64,000 nucleotides of DNA from an uncultured Planctomycetaceae bacterium (GTDB lineage: Bacteria; Planctomycetota; Planctomycetia; Planctomycetales; Planctomycetaceae), in NCBI GenBank assembly GCA_903858815.1, contig CAIOKE010000326.1, positions 1 through 64,000 on the forward strand. The letters are read 5' to 3'. Shown one piece after another: positions 53,223 through 62,336 of this stretch. The notes beneath the pieces are model-generated. The model had not been told where the DNA came from. It saw nothing but the letters and a program-made list of their open reading frames with translations, and ran no database searches. A program made the position numbers and the translations under genes. Every line of letters begins with the position of its first letter. The stretch's first letter is position 1.

Positions 53223-54716
53223 TCAGTTCTCCTGTTCCGCACTGCTGTCACTGGTTGATTGGCTGGTTGACTGATCTGAGGTGTTTTGCTGCAGGATTTC
53301 AGATTCGATGCTGAACTGCACGGGCAGCAGACTGCCGGCTGGTGCCGGTCCAATACCGCTGGGGTGCAGAGCATAGTGGTCATGCCGGGCAAGAACCGCT
53401 GTATTCAGATCCTGCACGACCTGCGGGTCCTGCGCGAGCCCTTCGACTCGCAGAATACGTTCGGTTGCATCCGAGATGTTTTCCAGTTGCAGTCGTGTGA
53501 GGACCATCTGCTCGCGTGGTGGAATGATGAGTGCGAGGTTACGAACTTCGCTGGCGGCGTGCAGGGATTGTTCTGTCCACTCAGACAGTTTTTTGAACTG
53601 CAGGAGTGCCGGCTGCCCTCGAGTCAGAAGTTCCTGCTGGGCGCTAAGTCGTTCCTGCTGATGGAGCAGTTGATTCTGCAGGTCACTGTTGCGGCTCCAC
53701 AGCAGCCCGGCAGCAGTAATCAGCAGCCCGGAGGCAGCGACAGCAGTGCGTATTGCGAAGCGATGTCGCACATGAAATGTGGCTGGTGCACTGCGTGGTT
53801 TCAGCAGGTTGCAGTGCTTTTCGGGCGCGTACAGGGCATCCACCAGAGCAAAGGCCCGCGGACTGCGTTCATCAAAGGGAGCCGGCAGCACCGTCACACC
53901 GTGAGACTGCAGCAGTCGAGCGAGTGGCGCAGCATGAGATCCGGCGACAGACAGTGGAATCTCGCCGCTGCCGACACGCCACAATTCCGGCAGTGTTTCG
54001 ACAACCCGCTGCATCAGAGACAGAACGATGGAGCCGAGGCTGTCCGTATCACGCACGAACTGTGTGCCGGTGGCCATTGAAGCTGCTGGTAACCCACTTC
54101 GGAACACAACGACTTCCAGTTTGGAGCGATTCATCTGGAGCGAGATGCGGAAATCGCCGGCCTGCATCTGAGCGTTACCGACGAACAGATCGGCCGGAGT
54201 CAGCAAAGGGTTTCGCCAGCCTGCCAGCAGCATGATTCGTGTCATGGCATCGGTAATGCGGGCTGGAATCTGCAGCACGGTGACGTGCAGACCATCTGTC
54301 GTGCCCGCGTCATGCTGCAGAAAGTCCCACGTTTGAGGTTCGGCTGACTGCTGTCGGGTTTCGATCTGCAGCGCGACAGCACCTGCAAGATCAGCGGCAG
54401 CGGCCGATGGCACCTGCAGCAGCCGCAGAGTGGTCAGCTGTCGAGGCACAGAGACGGCAACAGGTCGATCGATCCATGGAAAACGCTGCTGCAGATTTTT
54501 CAGCAGTGTGGCAGTTTCGGAGGCATCATTGAAGGGGTCAAAATCCGCAGGCCATGGTTCAAAATGCGACTGCAGCAGTTGATTCTGGCCGGCCGTTCGC
54601 TGGACGCGTGAGAAGACGATTCCGGACGTTGTCCAGTCGGCGACAGTCAGTGTGGCTGTCGAGGCTGTGGCAGACCTGAGTTGCAGGCGTTTCAGAAGTG
54701 TGAAGAGCGACATCAT
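53223..54716 (-). CDS. Type II secretion GspL-like (PilM-PilN-like) protein
   Basis: 497 residues. The N-terminal half (about 1-310) resembles the actin-like PilM/GspL cytoplasmic domain (LTVADWTTSGIVFSRVQ, VAVSVPRQLTTLRLLQVPS). A single membrane segment (TAVAASGLLITAAGLLW, about 325-345) then leads into a periplasmic coiled-coil and ferredoxin-like region (LQNQLLHQQERLSAQQELL and LTRLQLENISDATERILRVEGL), as in PilN or the GspL periplasmic domain. The tail is Ser/Thr/Gln-rich. One start codon of two adjacent ATGs (54716 or 54713). It overlaps nothing but abuts the GspM-like gene. Confidence 0.7.
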   Translation of the reverse strand: MMSLFTLLKRLQLRSATASTATLTVADWTTSGIVFSRVQRTAGQNQLLQSHFEPWPADFDPFNDASETATLLKNLQQRFPWIDRPVAVSVPRQLTTLRLLQVPSAAAADLAGAVALQIETRQQSAEPQTWDFLQHDAGTTDGLHVTVLQIPARITDAMTRIMLLAGWRNPLLTPADLFVGNAQMQAGDFRISLQMNRSKLEVVVFRSGLPAASMATGTQFVRDTDSLGSIVLSLMQRVVETLPELWRVGSGEIPLSVAGSHAAPLARLLQSHGVTVLPAPFDERSPRAFALVDALYAPEKHCNLLKPRSAPATFHVRHRFAIRTAVAASGLLITAAGLLWSRNSDLQNQLLHQQERLSAQQELLTRGQPALLQFKKLSEWTEQSLHAASEVRNLALIIPPREQMVLTRLQLENISDATERILRVEGLAQDPQVVQDLNTAVLARHDHYALHPSGIGPAPAGSLLPVQFSIESEILQQNTSDQSTSQSTSDSSAEQEN

Positions 54717-54748
54717 TGAATTCCTGAATTGCCGTTGACCGCTGACGA

Positions 54749-55261
54749 TCAGACCTGACTGGAGGCTGGCTGATGGATCCGCACAGACCCGGTCAGTCGG
54801 TCCAGTGAAAGTGCAAGGGAATGCCCCCGCTGATCACTGAGCTGCAGAGAAATGTCTGAACAGGTTCCATCGGGACGAAAGACAAGTCGAATGGTTTCCA
54901 TGCTGGTGGGGACAGCGTTGTGTCGGGACATTGCTTTCCAGCTGATGTCAGCAGGGAATCTGACTGGTGCTGGTGTGATTTGCGGGCGATCGGGACAGAG
55001 CTGCAGACTGGTTTTTTCCGGCAGTGACAGGACCAGCAGCCAGCGTTCTCCGGACTGAATACTGCGGAGTCGTGTTTCGGTGATCTGCTGCTGCAGTGTG
55101 GAGGCAGCCTGTTCCAGTGTGAGTCTCTGTTGCCAGCCCTGCAGGGATGGGACAGTAATGGCTGCGAGGACGGTCATCAGCGCAAGCACCAGCAGCAGTT
55201 CCATCAGGCTGAAGCCGGATCGAGCTGCTGCGGGATAAGAATTGCGTTCAGCGAGTTTCAT
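54749..55261 (-). CDS. gspH: Type II secretion pseudopilin GspH-like
   Basis: 170 residues. Prepilin peptidase site SG/FSLMELLLVLALMTVLAAI, with Gly at -1 and Glu at +5. The rest (about 45-160) has the minor pseudopilin pattern with EQAASTLQQQITETRLRSIQSGERWLLVL and RLVFRPDGTCSDISLQL, matching GspH beta-sandwich architecture. It overlaps the preceding gspG stop by four bases (ATGA), so translation is coupled. Confidence 0.8.
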   Translation of the reverse strand: MKLAERNSYPAAARSGFSLMELLLVLALMTVLAAITVPSLQGWQQRLTLEQAASTLQQQITETRLRSIQSGERWLLVLSLPEKTSLQLCPDRPQITPAPVRFPADISWKAMSRHNAVPTSMETIRLVFRPDGTCSDISLQLSDQRGHSLALSLDRLTGSVRIHQPASSQV

Positions 55262-55710
55262 TTCTGCCAGTTTCCGATGTCGTCCTGATTTCCGTGAATG
55301 CGGTCGGGTCCGGCCGAGCTGATATCGAACAGTTCAGGATTACGAGTGCCGGGGCAGCGATAGGTGAGAGCAGAGCCCCATGGATCCAGTGGCTCCTTTT
55401 CCAGATACGGTCCCTTCCATGACGGGTCCTTGCCTGACGGCCGACGCATCAGCACCTGCAGGCCCTGTGCGGTCGTAGGGAAGTCCCCGGCGTGATCGAG
55501 TGCATACAGTTTCAGTGCATCGGCGAGACCACTAAGGCTGGCTCTGGCCACATCCTCGTAAGCCCCTTTCTGTCTGCCCAGGACGCGAGGGACGACCATG
55601 GCCATGATGATTCCGAGGATCCCGAGGACGAGCAGGACTTCCATCAGAGTGAATGCTGATCGAGCGGGCGTTGGCTGTGAGTTGTGATTGCGGGGCGATT
55701 GAATGAGCAT
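55258..55710 (-). CDS. gspG: Type II secretion major pseudopilin GspG
   Basis: 150 residues. The N-terminus has a prepilin-like site (RSA/FTLMEVLLVLGILGIIMAMVVPRV), with Ala at -1 instead of the usual Gly and Glu at +5. The rest is typical of GspG: ALKLYALDHAGDFPTTAQGLQVL, WKGPYLEKEPLDPWG, YRCPGTRNPELFDISSAGPD and NQDDIGNW, including the Ca-binding loop. ATG 55710 gives a 19-residue leader. It follows gspF by 34 bases and is coupled to gspH. Confidence 0.9.
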   Translation of the reverse strand: MLIQSPRNHNSQPTPARSAFTLMEVLLVLGILGIIMAMVVPRVLGRQKGAYEDVARASLSGLADALKLYALDHAGDFPTTAQGLQVLMRRPSGKDPSWKGPYLEKEPLDPWGSALTYRCPGTRNPELFDISSAGPDRIHGNQDDIGNWQK

Positions 55711-55744
55711 CTGTAGATTCCTAATGACACAGGAGCAGAAGTTT

Positions 55745-56941
55745 TCAGGCCAGACCACTGCCTTCAAAAACCGGCATCAGCAGTGCGATGACCATAAAAC
55801 CAACAACAACAGCCATAACCAGCATCAAGGCTGGTTCCAATAATCGCAGCAGGATATCGAGTCGCTGCTGAGCACGGGCTTCCAGCTTGTCGGCCAGTTT
55901 CAGCAGTACGGTTGGAAGTCGATTGGATTGTTCACCCACGGAGAGCATTTCGAGGACATCGGCTGGGAAACATCCGCTGGCAGCGAGAGGACCGGCAAGA
56001 TTGCGGCCGGAACAGATGCTGTCGGAGGCAGCCGAGATGGATTCTTTGAGGATCTGATTTCCGGTGGCCTGTCCGGCAATTGCGAGGGAGCGGATCATGG
56101 GAACGCCATTCTGCAGCAGGGATCCGAGGACGCGGCAGAAACGGGAGATTGCAACGGAACGAACCACGGGGCCGATTCCTTTGAAGTTCATCAGCAGTCG
56201 ATCCAGTGGCCGTGAGAAGCGGTTGAGCAGGCCGCGAGACCGCAGCACGAAGATGCCGACGGTCAGCAGAATGATCAATGGCAGAGCCCACGTTTTCAGC
56301 ACGGTGCTGGCAGCCAGCAGCAGGGTGGTGGGCCATGGCAGTCGTCCTGCATCGCGTAATGAGGCGAACAGCGGTTCGAACCGGGGCACGAAGAAGATCA
56401 GCATTCCGGCCACCACCAGCGTGGCCACCGTAGCCAGCAGAAGTGGGTAAGCCGAGGCGCTGACGATTCGACTGCGGATTTCTTCCTGTCGTTCACGAAC
56501 GGCAGCCAGTCGTCTTAAGGACTCTTCCAGGAAGCCACCCTCTTCCCCGGCCTGAATCATGCTGACATCCAACTGTGAGAACAGTTCGGGTCGAGCAGCG
56601 AGAGCAGCAGCCAGCGAGGATCCGTCAGCGATTTCTGTGGCGACAGCCGTGAGTGTGCTGCGAAGGAGCACGTCAGCTGACTGTTCAGAAAGAACGTGAA
56701 GTGCGCGAAGCAGAGGAACGCCGGTTTCGAGCTGATCAGAGAGCAGGCTGAAAGCGGCAGCCAGAGCCGCGGGCGCGATCCGTTTTTTTCGGAGCTGCAG
56801 AGTGCGTTGTTCGGCAAGGCTGAGCGGTGTCAGGTTGCGACTGGCCAGTGCCTGCAGAGCTTCTGCGCGAGTGCCAGCCTGCAGTGTACCCGGAAGCCGG
56901 GTACCTGCAGAGTTCACAGCGAGATAGCGAAACTGGGGCAT
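55745..56941 (-). CDS. gspF: Type II secretion inner-membrane platform protein GspF
   Basis: 398 residues with the two repeated GspF halves. The first has LSDQLETGVPLLRALHVLSEQ and AGEEGGFLEESLRRLA; the second has FCRVLGSLLQNGVPMIRSLAIAG and LSVGEQSNRLPTVLLKLAD. Three membrane segments are visible (near 172, 222 and 375). Start ATG 56941 opens with MPQFRYLAVNSAG, the family norm. It is the first gene of the F-G-H-L-M run; gspE and gspD are not in the window. Confidence 0.92.
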   Translation of the reverse strand: MPQFRYLAVNSAGTRLPGTLQAGTRAEALQALASRNLTPLSLAEQRTLQLRKKRIAPAALAAAFSLLSDQLETGVPLLRALHVLSEQSADVLLRSTLTAVATEIADGSSLAAALAARPELFSQLDVSMIQAGEEGGFLEESLRRLAAVRERQEEIRSRIVSASAYPLLLATVATLVVAGMLIFFVPRFEPLFASLRDAGRLPWPTTLLLAASTVLKTWALPLIILLTVGIFVLRSRGLLNRFSRPLDRLLMNFKGIGPVVRSVAISRFCRVLGSLLQNGVPMIRSLAIAGQATGNQILKESISAASDSICSGRNLAGPLAASGCFPADVLEMLSVGEQSNRLPTVLLKLADKLEARAQQRLDILLRLLEPALMLVMAVVVGFMVIALLMPVFEGSGLA

Positions 56942-57111
56942 GCCAGAACCGTCGGGGCAGGAAATCTGAGGAAATTCCTGCGGGCATGGCCCGAAACACA
57001 GGGGCAGACTCGCAGGGAACAACACGCCCTATATCTTCCTTGTGGATTGCAGAAGACAAACCAGAAATCGGGGTTTCGACCGGCGGAAACCCGGGAAGCC
57101 GGGAAATGAAA

Positions 57112-57139
57112 CGAGATGCTGCATTTCTGCAGCATCTCG
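57112..57139 (-). terminator. Terminator hairpin after the SCO gene
   Basis: CGAGATGCTGCA, TTTC loop, TGCAGCATCTCG: a perfect 12-pair stem. On the minus strand it is followed by TTTCATTTC. It lies 77 bases after the SCO gene stop and 170 before gspF, so it separates the copper unit from the secretion unit. Confidence 0.65.
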
Positions 57140-57216
57140 CAGGGGGAGATGTTGATTTCCGGCAACATGATCGGAGACGTCAATCGCGAGGACGGACGGC
57201 TGAGAAGTTGCAGCCT

Positions 57217-58215
57217 TTAGTTTCCGATGCTGGTCTGGAGATCAGAGCTGGTGTTCTTACTGCAATGGCTGCAGGTACTGGTTTTCTCTGAGCAGCAGGA
57301 TTTTGTTTTCGATTTACCGTTGCAGCAGGGCTTTGCTGATGGGCCCTGATCGCAGCAGCTGGCGGTAGACTCTTCGGTGCTATTTCTGGCTGTTGAAAAC
57401 CCCACCGGGGCTGCCTCCATATCAGCGAGGGCATCATCTTTGAAGCCACTGTCCAGCGCCAATCGCAGTCCGAATCGCTGTCGTTCCGTTGTGCCGGCAA
57501 TTCTCAGCACCGTTTCGTGAATCTCCTCGACCGGCAGTCCTGAAGGAGCCGACGCCCAGCGATTGTAGCGATCGTTACCCATCACGATCATGGCCGCGTG
57601 TTGAGTGCGATCAGAGTCGACTTCGGGGTCCAGATCGTACATGCCGAGAGCGCGGCGTACGAGTTCCACATCGTGTGGCGTTCCGGTGCAGAAGTGAATA
57701 TCCGCCAGTGCCGGGTTATGTAAGCCGTTGACAGATTTCGCATACTGCAGGAGTGTTTCCGGGGAATCATTTTCCGGATCGAGTGTGATACAGACGAACT
57801 GGATACTGTCGCGTCCGAACTGGCTGGTGAGTGATTCACGGATTTTCAGCATCTTGGCGATTGTACCGGGACATGTGCCGGTACAGCGGGTGTAAAACAT
57901 GGCGAAGCACGTCACCTTGTCTCTCACCAGATCCTCTCGGAAATTCATGGAGATGCCATCCTGATTCACAAGCACAGCATCGGGGAATTGATCAGAGACT
58001 CGGTTGCCTTGAAATTCGGGAATCGCCTGTGTATCCAGTTCGGTGGCACGCTCGCGCAGGTGCTGGTACTGCATTTTTGCGGCGGCGGGAGATCGGTCAA
58101 GCAGAGAGGTCAGGCGAGCTGCGCTGGCCTGCGGCGAGTTGGTTCCGAATGACGCCACGAAGAGCCCGCAGATAAGAATCGTTGTGATGACGAGCAGTTC
58201 AAGTCGGATCTTCAT
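57217..58215 (-). CDS. SCO-type copper chaperone with Cys-rich tail
   Basis: 332 residues with an N-terminal membrane anchor (LELLVITTILICGLFVASFG). The SCO1/SenC thioredoxin-like domain (about 75-245) has the copper-binding CTGTC (Cys 111 and 115) and the partner His 206 (DRTQHAAM). Family function is copper delivery to CuA of cytochrome oxidase and other copper enzymes. An extra tail (about 287-319) carries eight cysteines as CC, CC, CC and CSHC groups, not seen in ordinary SCO proteins. ATG 58215 is used; the codon before it is TTG. It starts 86 bases after the multicopper oxidase stop on the same strand, and probably serves it. Confidence 0.88.
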   Translation of the reverse strand: MKIRLELLVITTILICGLFVASFGTNSPQASAARLTSLLDRSPAAAKMQYQHLRERATELDTQAIPEFQGNRVSDQFPDAVLVNQDGISMNFREDLVRDKVTCFAMFYTRCTGTCPGTIAKMLKIRESLTSQFGRDSIQFVCITLDPENDSPETLLQYAKSVNGLHNPALADIHFCTGTPHDVELVRRALGMYDLDPEVDSDRTQHAAMIVMGNDRYNRWASAPSGLPVEEIHETVLRIAGTTERQRFGLRLALDSGFKDDALADMEAAPVGFSTARNSTEESTASCCDQGPSAKPCCNGKSKTKSCCSEKTSTCSHCSKNTSSDLQTSIGN

Positions 58216-58301
58216 CAATGTTGCCTGCTGATGGAGTGAACGTTTGTGGAAGGCGGGCGGGCTGTGACGGAGAATGTCACGGCCCGCTTTGTGTGATGAT
58301 C

Positions 58302-60104
58302 TTAAGGGAAGCTTGCCTGGACTCTTGCGGGAGCCTGAGTTGGTGCAACACGAGGATCGAGATTACACATCATGCGGTGATCTTCGTGAGCGTTGTTGTG
58401 ACAATGGAAAACGAATGGGCCTTTGAAAGTTCGGAAACGCATCAGCAGTTCCACGACACCGTTGCCCGTGAGGTAGGTCGTGTCGTTCTTGAAGGCAAAG
58501 GCCGCCGGCGGTGGGCCACCATTAAAACTGAGCAGTTGGTGCGATTCGAGATGGATGTGGATGGGATGCCACCAGCCACCGCTGTTGTTGCGGAGAATCC
58601 ACTTTTCGGTGGTACCGAGTGTCGGTGTCGCATCAGCCCGATTGGGATCATAGAACTGCTGATTGATCTGCCATGCTCCGTTGCGACGATGAAAATCGAA
58701 AGTGCGGACCGCAACGGCGGATGCCGGATCAAGTTTTTCATGGGGCCGCAGCGTGGTATTCATGTCGATGGTGGCGCTGTCAGGCTGCGGAGGACCTTCG
58801 ACGATGAATTTCATGAACGGAACGGGATCTGCAAGGTGAGCTCGCTGTGAGAAGCTGCCATTCGGGCCACGTCCACTGTCCTGCGACAGAATATTCTGCA
58901 GGTAAAGTTCCGGCGGAGCATCGGTGAAATCGATGATCACATCATGGCGGTTGGCAGGGCTGACCAGCAGCGTCTGCTGTTCGACAGGCTTTGGCAGCAA
59001 CCAGGTGTCTTTGCCGATCACCATGAACGGCTTACCATCGCTGAGTTGCCATTCGATAAATCGAGCGTTGCAGCCGTTGAGGATGCGGAAGCGGTACTTG
59101 CGTCGCTGGACCTTTAGAAATGGCTGGGCGATCCCGTTGACAAGCCACATGTTGCCAAGATGGCCGTTGTTATCCAGTGGATTGAAAGCGAGTGTCCCGT
59201 CGGCATTCAGTGACCGATCCTGAGCACACAGCGGTATATCGTACTGTTCAGCTGGAAGTGTGTTGCTGTCAATCAGAGCCTGCTCGATATCATCCACTGT
59301 GATGCAGAATCCGCACATGGCCCGCCAAACGTTGTGATCTGTAATGTCGAGGCCGTGGTCGTGATACCACATGGTCGAAGGACTTTCGGAGAAGTCCGGC
59401 TGTCCGTTCAGCATCGGGACTGTCAAGGGGTAGAAATAGTCACGGGCGCGGCCAGGAAGCACAAAGAAATGCGGTGAACCGTCAGAATGTGACGGTGTAT
59501 GAGCACCGTGGAGGTGGATTGAGGTTTCAACTGGCAGATCGTTCCAGTAGCGAACGACGATCGGCTGGCCAACGCGAGACCGGATCGTTCGACCCGGATA
59601 GAAGCCATCGTAAGCGAAGATCGGTGTTTTGACGCCGGGAATGAATTCGTGAACTGTCTGCTGCATCCGAACTTCGTAGTACTTTTCCGGACCACGCTCG
59701 TACCATGGCTGGTGTGGCGCTTCAGCGGTCCGCCTGTCAAAGTATTCTGGTGCGATACCGTGGAAACAGTCGCCCGGTTTGTATGGGGAAGTCCCTATTC
59801 CAACAGGCTGCAGTTCGACCGGAATGGGCAAGGGCACCTGGAATGGGGTGTATTTGAACGGGCCTGCGACTGTCTGCCCAGGGGGCGGCGCTGGGGTGGG
59901 AGCGGGAGTAGGATTGATCGGCCGGGGTGTAGTGGATGGCTTCGGAACTGAACTTCCAGTGGGGCGGGCCGGTTTGGGAACGGACGGTGGAGCCGGTGTG
60001 GGTTTGGGAGGCGCCGAGATGGCGTAGGCGGTGCTACCAGCCGCAAGCAGCGTGGCGGTACTGCGAAGGGCCGAACGACGTGATGTCTGTTTGCGAGAAC
60101 TCAT
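58302..60104 (-). CDS. Exported multicopper oxidase, first of a tandem pair
   Basis: Secreted laccase/CotA-like oxidase, 600 residues. A Tat signal (SRRSALRSTATLLAAGSTAYA) precedes a Pro/Lys/Thr-rich linker (about 32-90). Copper motifs, in order: HLHGAHTPSHSDG near 190, WYHDHGLDIT near 245, HPIHIHLESH near 510, and HCHNNAHEDHRMM near 575, which supplies type-1 Cys/His ligands and the axial Met. All three copper sites look complete. Oxidation substrate is unknown; metal ions or phenols are typical. The paralogue upstream has the same architecture. Confidence 0.93.
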   Translation of the reverse strand: MSSRKQTSRRSALRSTATLLAAGSTAYAISAPPKPTPAPPSVPKPARPTGSSVPKPSTTPRPINPTPAPTPAPPPGQTVAGPFKYTPFQVPLPIPVELQPVGIGTSPYKPGDCFHGIAPEYFDRRTAEAPHQPWYERGPEKYYEVRMQQTVHEFIPGVKTPIFAYDGFYPGRTIRSRVGQPIVVRYWNDLPVETSIHLHGAHTPSHSDGSPHFFVLPGRARDYFYPLTVPMLNGQPDFSESPSTMWYHDHGLDITDHNVWRAMCGFCITVDDIEQALIDSNTLPAEQYDIPLCAQDRSLNADGTLAFNPLDNNGHLGNMWLVNGIAQPFLKVQRRKYRFRILNGCNARFIEWQLSDGKPFMVIGKDTWLLPKPVEQQTLLVSPANRHDVIIDFTDAPPELYLQNILSQDSGRGPNGSFSQRAHLADPVPFMKFIVEGPPQPDSATIDMNTTLRPHEKLDPASAVAVRTFDFHRRNGAWQINQQFYDPNRADATPTLGTTEKWILRNNSGGWWHPIHIHLESHQLLSFNGGPPPAAFAFKNDTTYLTGNGVVELLMRFRTFKGPFVFHCHNNAHEDHRMMCNLDPRVAPTQAPARVQASFP

Positions 60105-60396
60105 GTTGAAAAACCTTCGAAGCTGCTCTTCGAGAGACAGTACGCAGCAGAAAAAATAGGGGATCTCACGGGACTCTGATCACTCAGGATCCCTGAATCA
60201 CGGCGAGAAACATGCCGAAACTGGATACCGACATCAATTATCCTTCAGCGGGCACTGGCCGTACAAAATTGGTCCGCATGTAACGATTGTGACGGTTGCG
60301 AGGCTCTTCAGAGGGGCGGAGAATCACCAGTCCTCGTGCAACAGGAGTATTCAGTGAAATCCGGATAAACTGATCACGAAGGAATTAAGTGTGGCG

Positions 60397-60412
60397 GTCA
60401 AGAATGCTTGAC
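60397..60412. promoter_or_regulatory. Inverted repeat GTCAAG-N4-CTTGAC
   Basis: A six-base perfect dyad with a four-base spacer, about 290 bases upstream of the downstream oxidase gene. Its arms carry TTGAC on both strands. A regulator site is possible. Confidence 0.35.
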
Positions 60413-60456
60413 GGTCTGTTAACCAGAAACGCAAAGCATGTGACACAAAAGCAATG

Positions 60457-60489
60457 AGCCTGCGGCAGTCCGGGACTGCAACACAGGCT
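60457..60489 (-). terminator. Probable terminator after the upstream oxidase gene
   Basis: Outer stem AGCCTG/CAGGCT, inner stem GCAGTCC/GGACTGC with one central G. On the minus strand, CATTGCTTTTGTG follows. The U tract is short, so efficiency is uncertain. Confidence 0.45.
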
Positions 60490-60524
60490 TGCATTGGCTT
60501 TTACCGGGGAAAACGATGAAAAAA

Positions 60525-62336
60525 TCAGGGATAACTGGCCTGAATCGGCTGAGGTGAGGTTGTTGGCGAAATTCTTGGATCGAATGTAAACATCATTCGC
60601 ATGTCCTCGTGCTCGACATTGTGACAGTGAAACACGAATGGGCCCTTGAATGTGCGGAACCGCATCAGCATCTGCACCTCACTGTTGCCGTCCAGAATGT
60701 GCAGATCGCTTTTGAAACGGTCGTGCAGCGCTGGCTGACGCCCGTTGTAGCTGATGATCTGGTGAGACTCGAGATGGAAGTGGATGGGGTGCCACCAGCC
60801 ACCGCTGCCGTTGCGGCAGATCCAGCGTTCGACTGATCCCAGAGTGGGGGTCGCATTCGCCAGATGCGGATTGTAAAACTGCTGATTGATCTGCCACGCA
60901 CCATTCCGGCGGTGGAATTCAAACACTCGCGTGACCTTTGCCTCACTGGGGGAAATGGGGTGGTGCGGACGCAGTGCAGTACCGACTGTCACAGTGGCAC
61001 TGTCCGGCTGACGCTCGCCTTCCACGATGAACTTCAGAAACGGCACCGGCACATCAAGATGTACGGGATTATCGATCGAACCCTGTGGCTTGCGGCCGTC
61101 CGTCTGTGCAAGGATATTCTGCAGAAAGACCTCGTTCGGGGCGTCTGTGAAGTCCACCACGACATCCGCCCGCTGCCCGGAACTGAGCAGCATCGTGGAC
61201 TGCTCGATGGCCTGAGGATAGAGCCACGAGTCCTTACCGAGGCGTGTGAAGGGCTGGCCGGTGCTGAGTTTCACTTCGAGGAAGCGAGCGTTACAGCCAT
61301 TCAGGATGCGGAAGCGGTACTTGCGTCGCTGGACCTTCAGAAATGGCTGCGCATGACCATTGACCACCCAGATGTTGCCCAGCGTACCGTTGTGGTCGAA
61401 GTGATCGAAGAACAGTGTACCGTCAGGGTTCAGTCGGCGATCCTGAAGGCACAGTGGGATATCGTAAGCCTCTGCGGGCAGTACGTTTCTGGCGATCAGA
61501 TCTTCTTCCAGAGCGTCAGTGGTCGGTGCGAATCCACAAAGGCCCTTCCAGACACTGCCCGCCGTGATGTCCATGGCGTGGTCATGGTACCAGGTCGTTG
61601 ATGGACTTTCGCTGAAGTCTGGTTCACCGTTCAGGAAGGGGACCGTGTTGGGGTAAAAATAGTCGCGTGCTCGACCCGGCAGGACGTAGAAGGCCGGATG
61701 TCCGTCCGAATGTGCCGGGGTATGGCCGCCGTGCAGATGCAGTGATGTCTCGATTGGAATCTGGTTGGTGACGCGTACCACGGCTGGTTCACCAATGCGA
61801 AAACGCATGGTTGGGCCGGGATAAGTGCCATTGTATCCGTAAATCGGCGTTTTCACGCCAGGGATGATCTCGTGCACAGCTGACTGCAGCCGCAGTTCAT
61901 AGAATTTCGTGGGCCGATTTTCAAAGAAATTCAGATCCGGACGCTCAGCGATGCGACGATCGAAATACTCCGGGGCAATTCCGTGGAATACGGCACCCGG
62001 TTCCCACGGGGGAGTACCAACGGCGACAGGCTGAAGTTCCGGGGGTCGGGTTAGGGGCACGGTGAACGGAGTGAAGGGAAACGGCACCGCGTCCGGGGGC
62101 TGGGTGGGCGTGACGGGGGGCCGCGGTGCAGGCACTGGCCGCGGGGCTGTCGAACCACCGCGCGGGACCGCGGGCTTGGGCACTGAAGGTACCGTGCGGG
62201 TGGGTTTGGGTACAGAAGGCGTGCGTGGGGGTGCCTGCTGCACCCCCGATGCTACTGTGGCTGCCGTCGTGGCAAGTAGCCCGAGCGACTGAAGGGACCG
62301 GCGGCGAGTACTGCGGGGTGAACGTTTTTCGGCCAT
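60525..62336 (-). CDS. Exported multicopper oxidase, second of a tandem pair
   Basis: 603 residues. Tat signal (RRRSLQSLGLLATTAATVASG), then a Pro/Arg/Val-rich linker (about 32-90). Copper motifs in order: HLHGGHTPAHSDG, WYHDHAMDIT, HPIHFHLESH and HCHNVEHEDMRMM, a complete set. It shares long stretches with the adjacent paralogue, for example FLKVQRRKYRFRILNGCNAR, and so arose by gene duplication. ATG 62336 was chosen because the longer frame is Arg/Phe-rich and unsupported. Its neighbours are the paralogue on one side and the divergent gspI on the other. Confidence 0.93.
   Translation of the reverse strand: MAEKRSPRSTRRRSLQSLGLLATTAATVASGVQQAPPRTPSVPKPTRTVPSVPKPAVPRGGSTAPRPVPAPRPPVTPTQPPDAVPFPFTPFTVPLTRPPELQPVAVGTPPWEPGAVFHGIAPEYFDRRIAERPDLNFFENRPTKFYELRLQSAVHEIIPGVKTPIYGYNGTYPGPTMRFRIGEPAVVRVTNQIPIETSLHLHGGHTPAHSDGHPAFYVLPGRARDYFYPNTVPFLNGEPDFSESPSTTWYHDHAMDITAGSVWKGLCGFAPTTDALEEDLIARNVLPAEAYDIPLCLQDRRLNPDGTLFFDHFDHNGTLGNIWVVNGHAQPFLKVQRRKYRFRILNGCNARFLEVKLSTGQPFTRLGKDSWLYPQAIEQSTMLLSSGQRADVVVDFTDAPNEVFLQNILAQTDGRKPQGSIDNPVHLDVPVPFLKFIVEGERQPDSATVTVGTALRPHHPISPSEAKVTRVFEFHRRNGAWQINQQFYNPHLANATPTLGSVERWICRNGSGGWWHPIHFHLESHQIISYNGRQPALHDRFKSDLHILDGNSEVQMLMRFRTFKGPFVFHCHNVEHEDMRMMFTFDPRISPTTSPQPIQASYP

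Larger units (their letters stand above)
60105..60524. other. Spacer between the multicopper oxidase genes
   Basis: 420 bases. It contains a GTCAAG/CTTGAC dyad (60397-60412) and a compound hairpin (60457-60489) that may end transcription of the upstream oxidase gene. No ORF. No clean promoter for the downstream oxidase gene was found. Confidence 0.55.
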
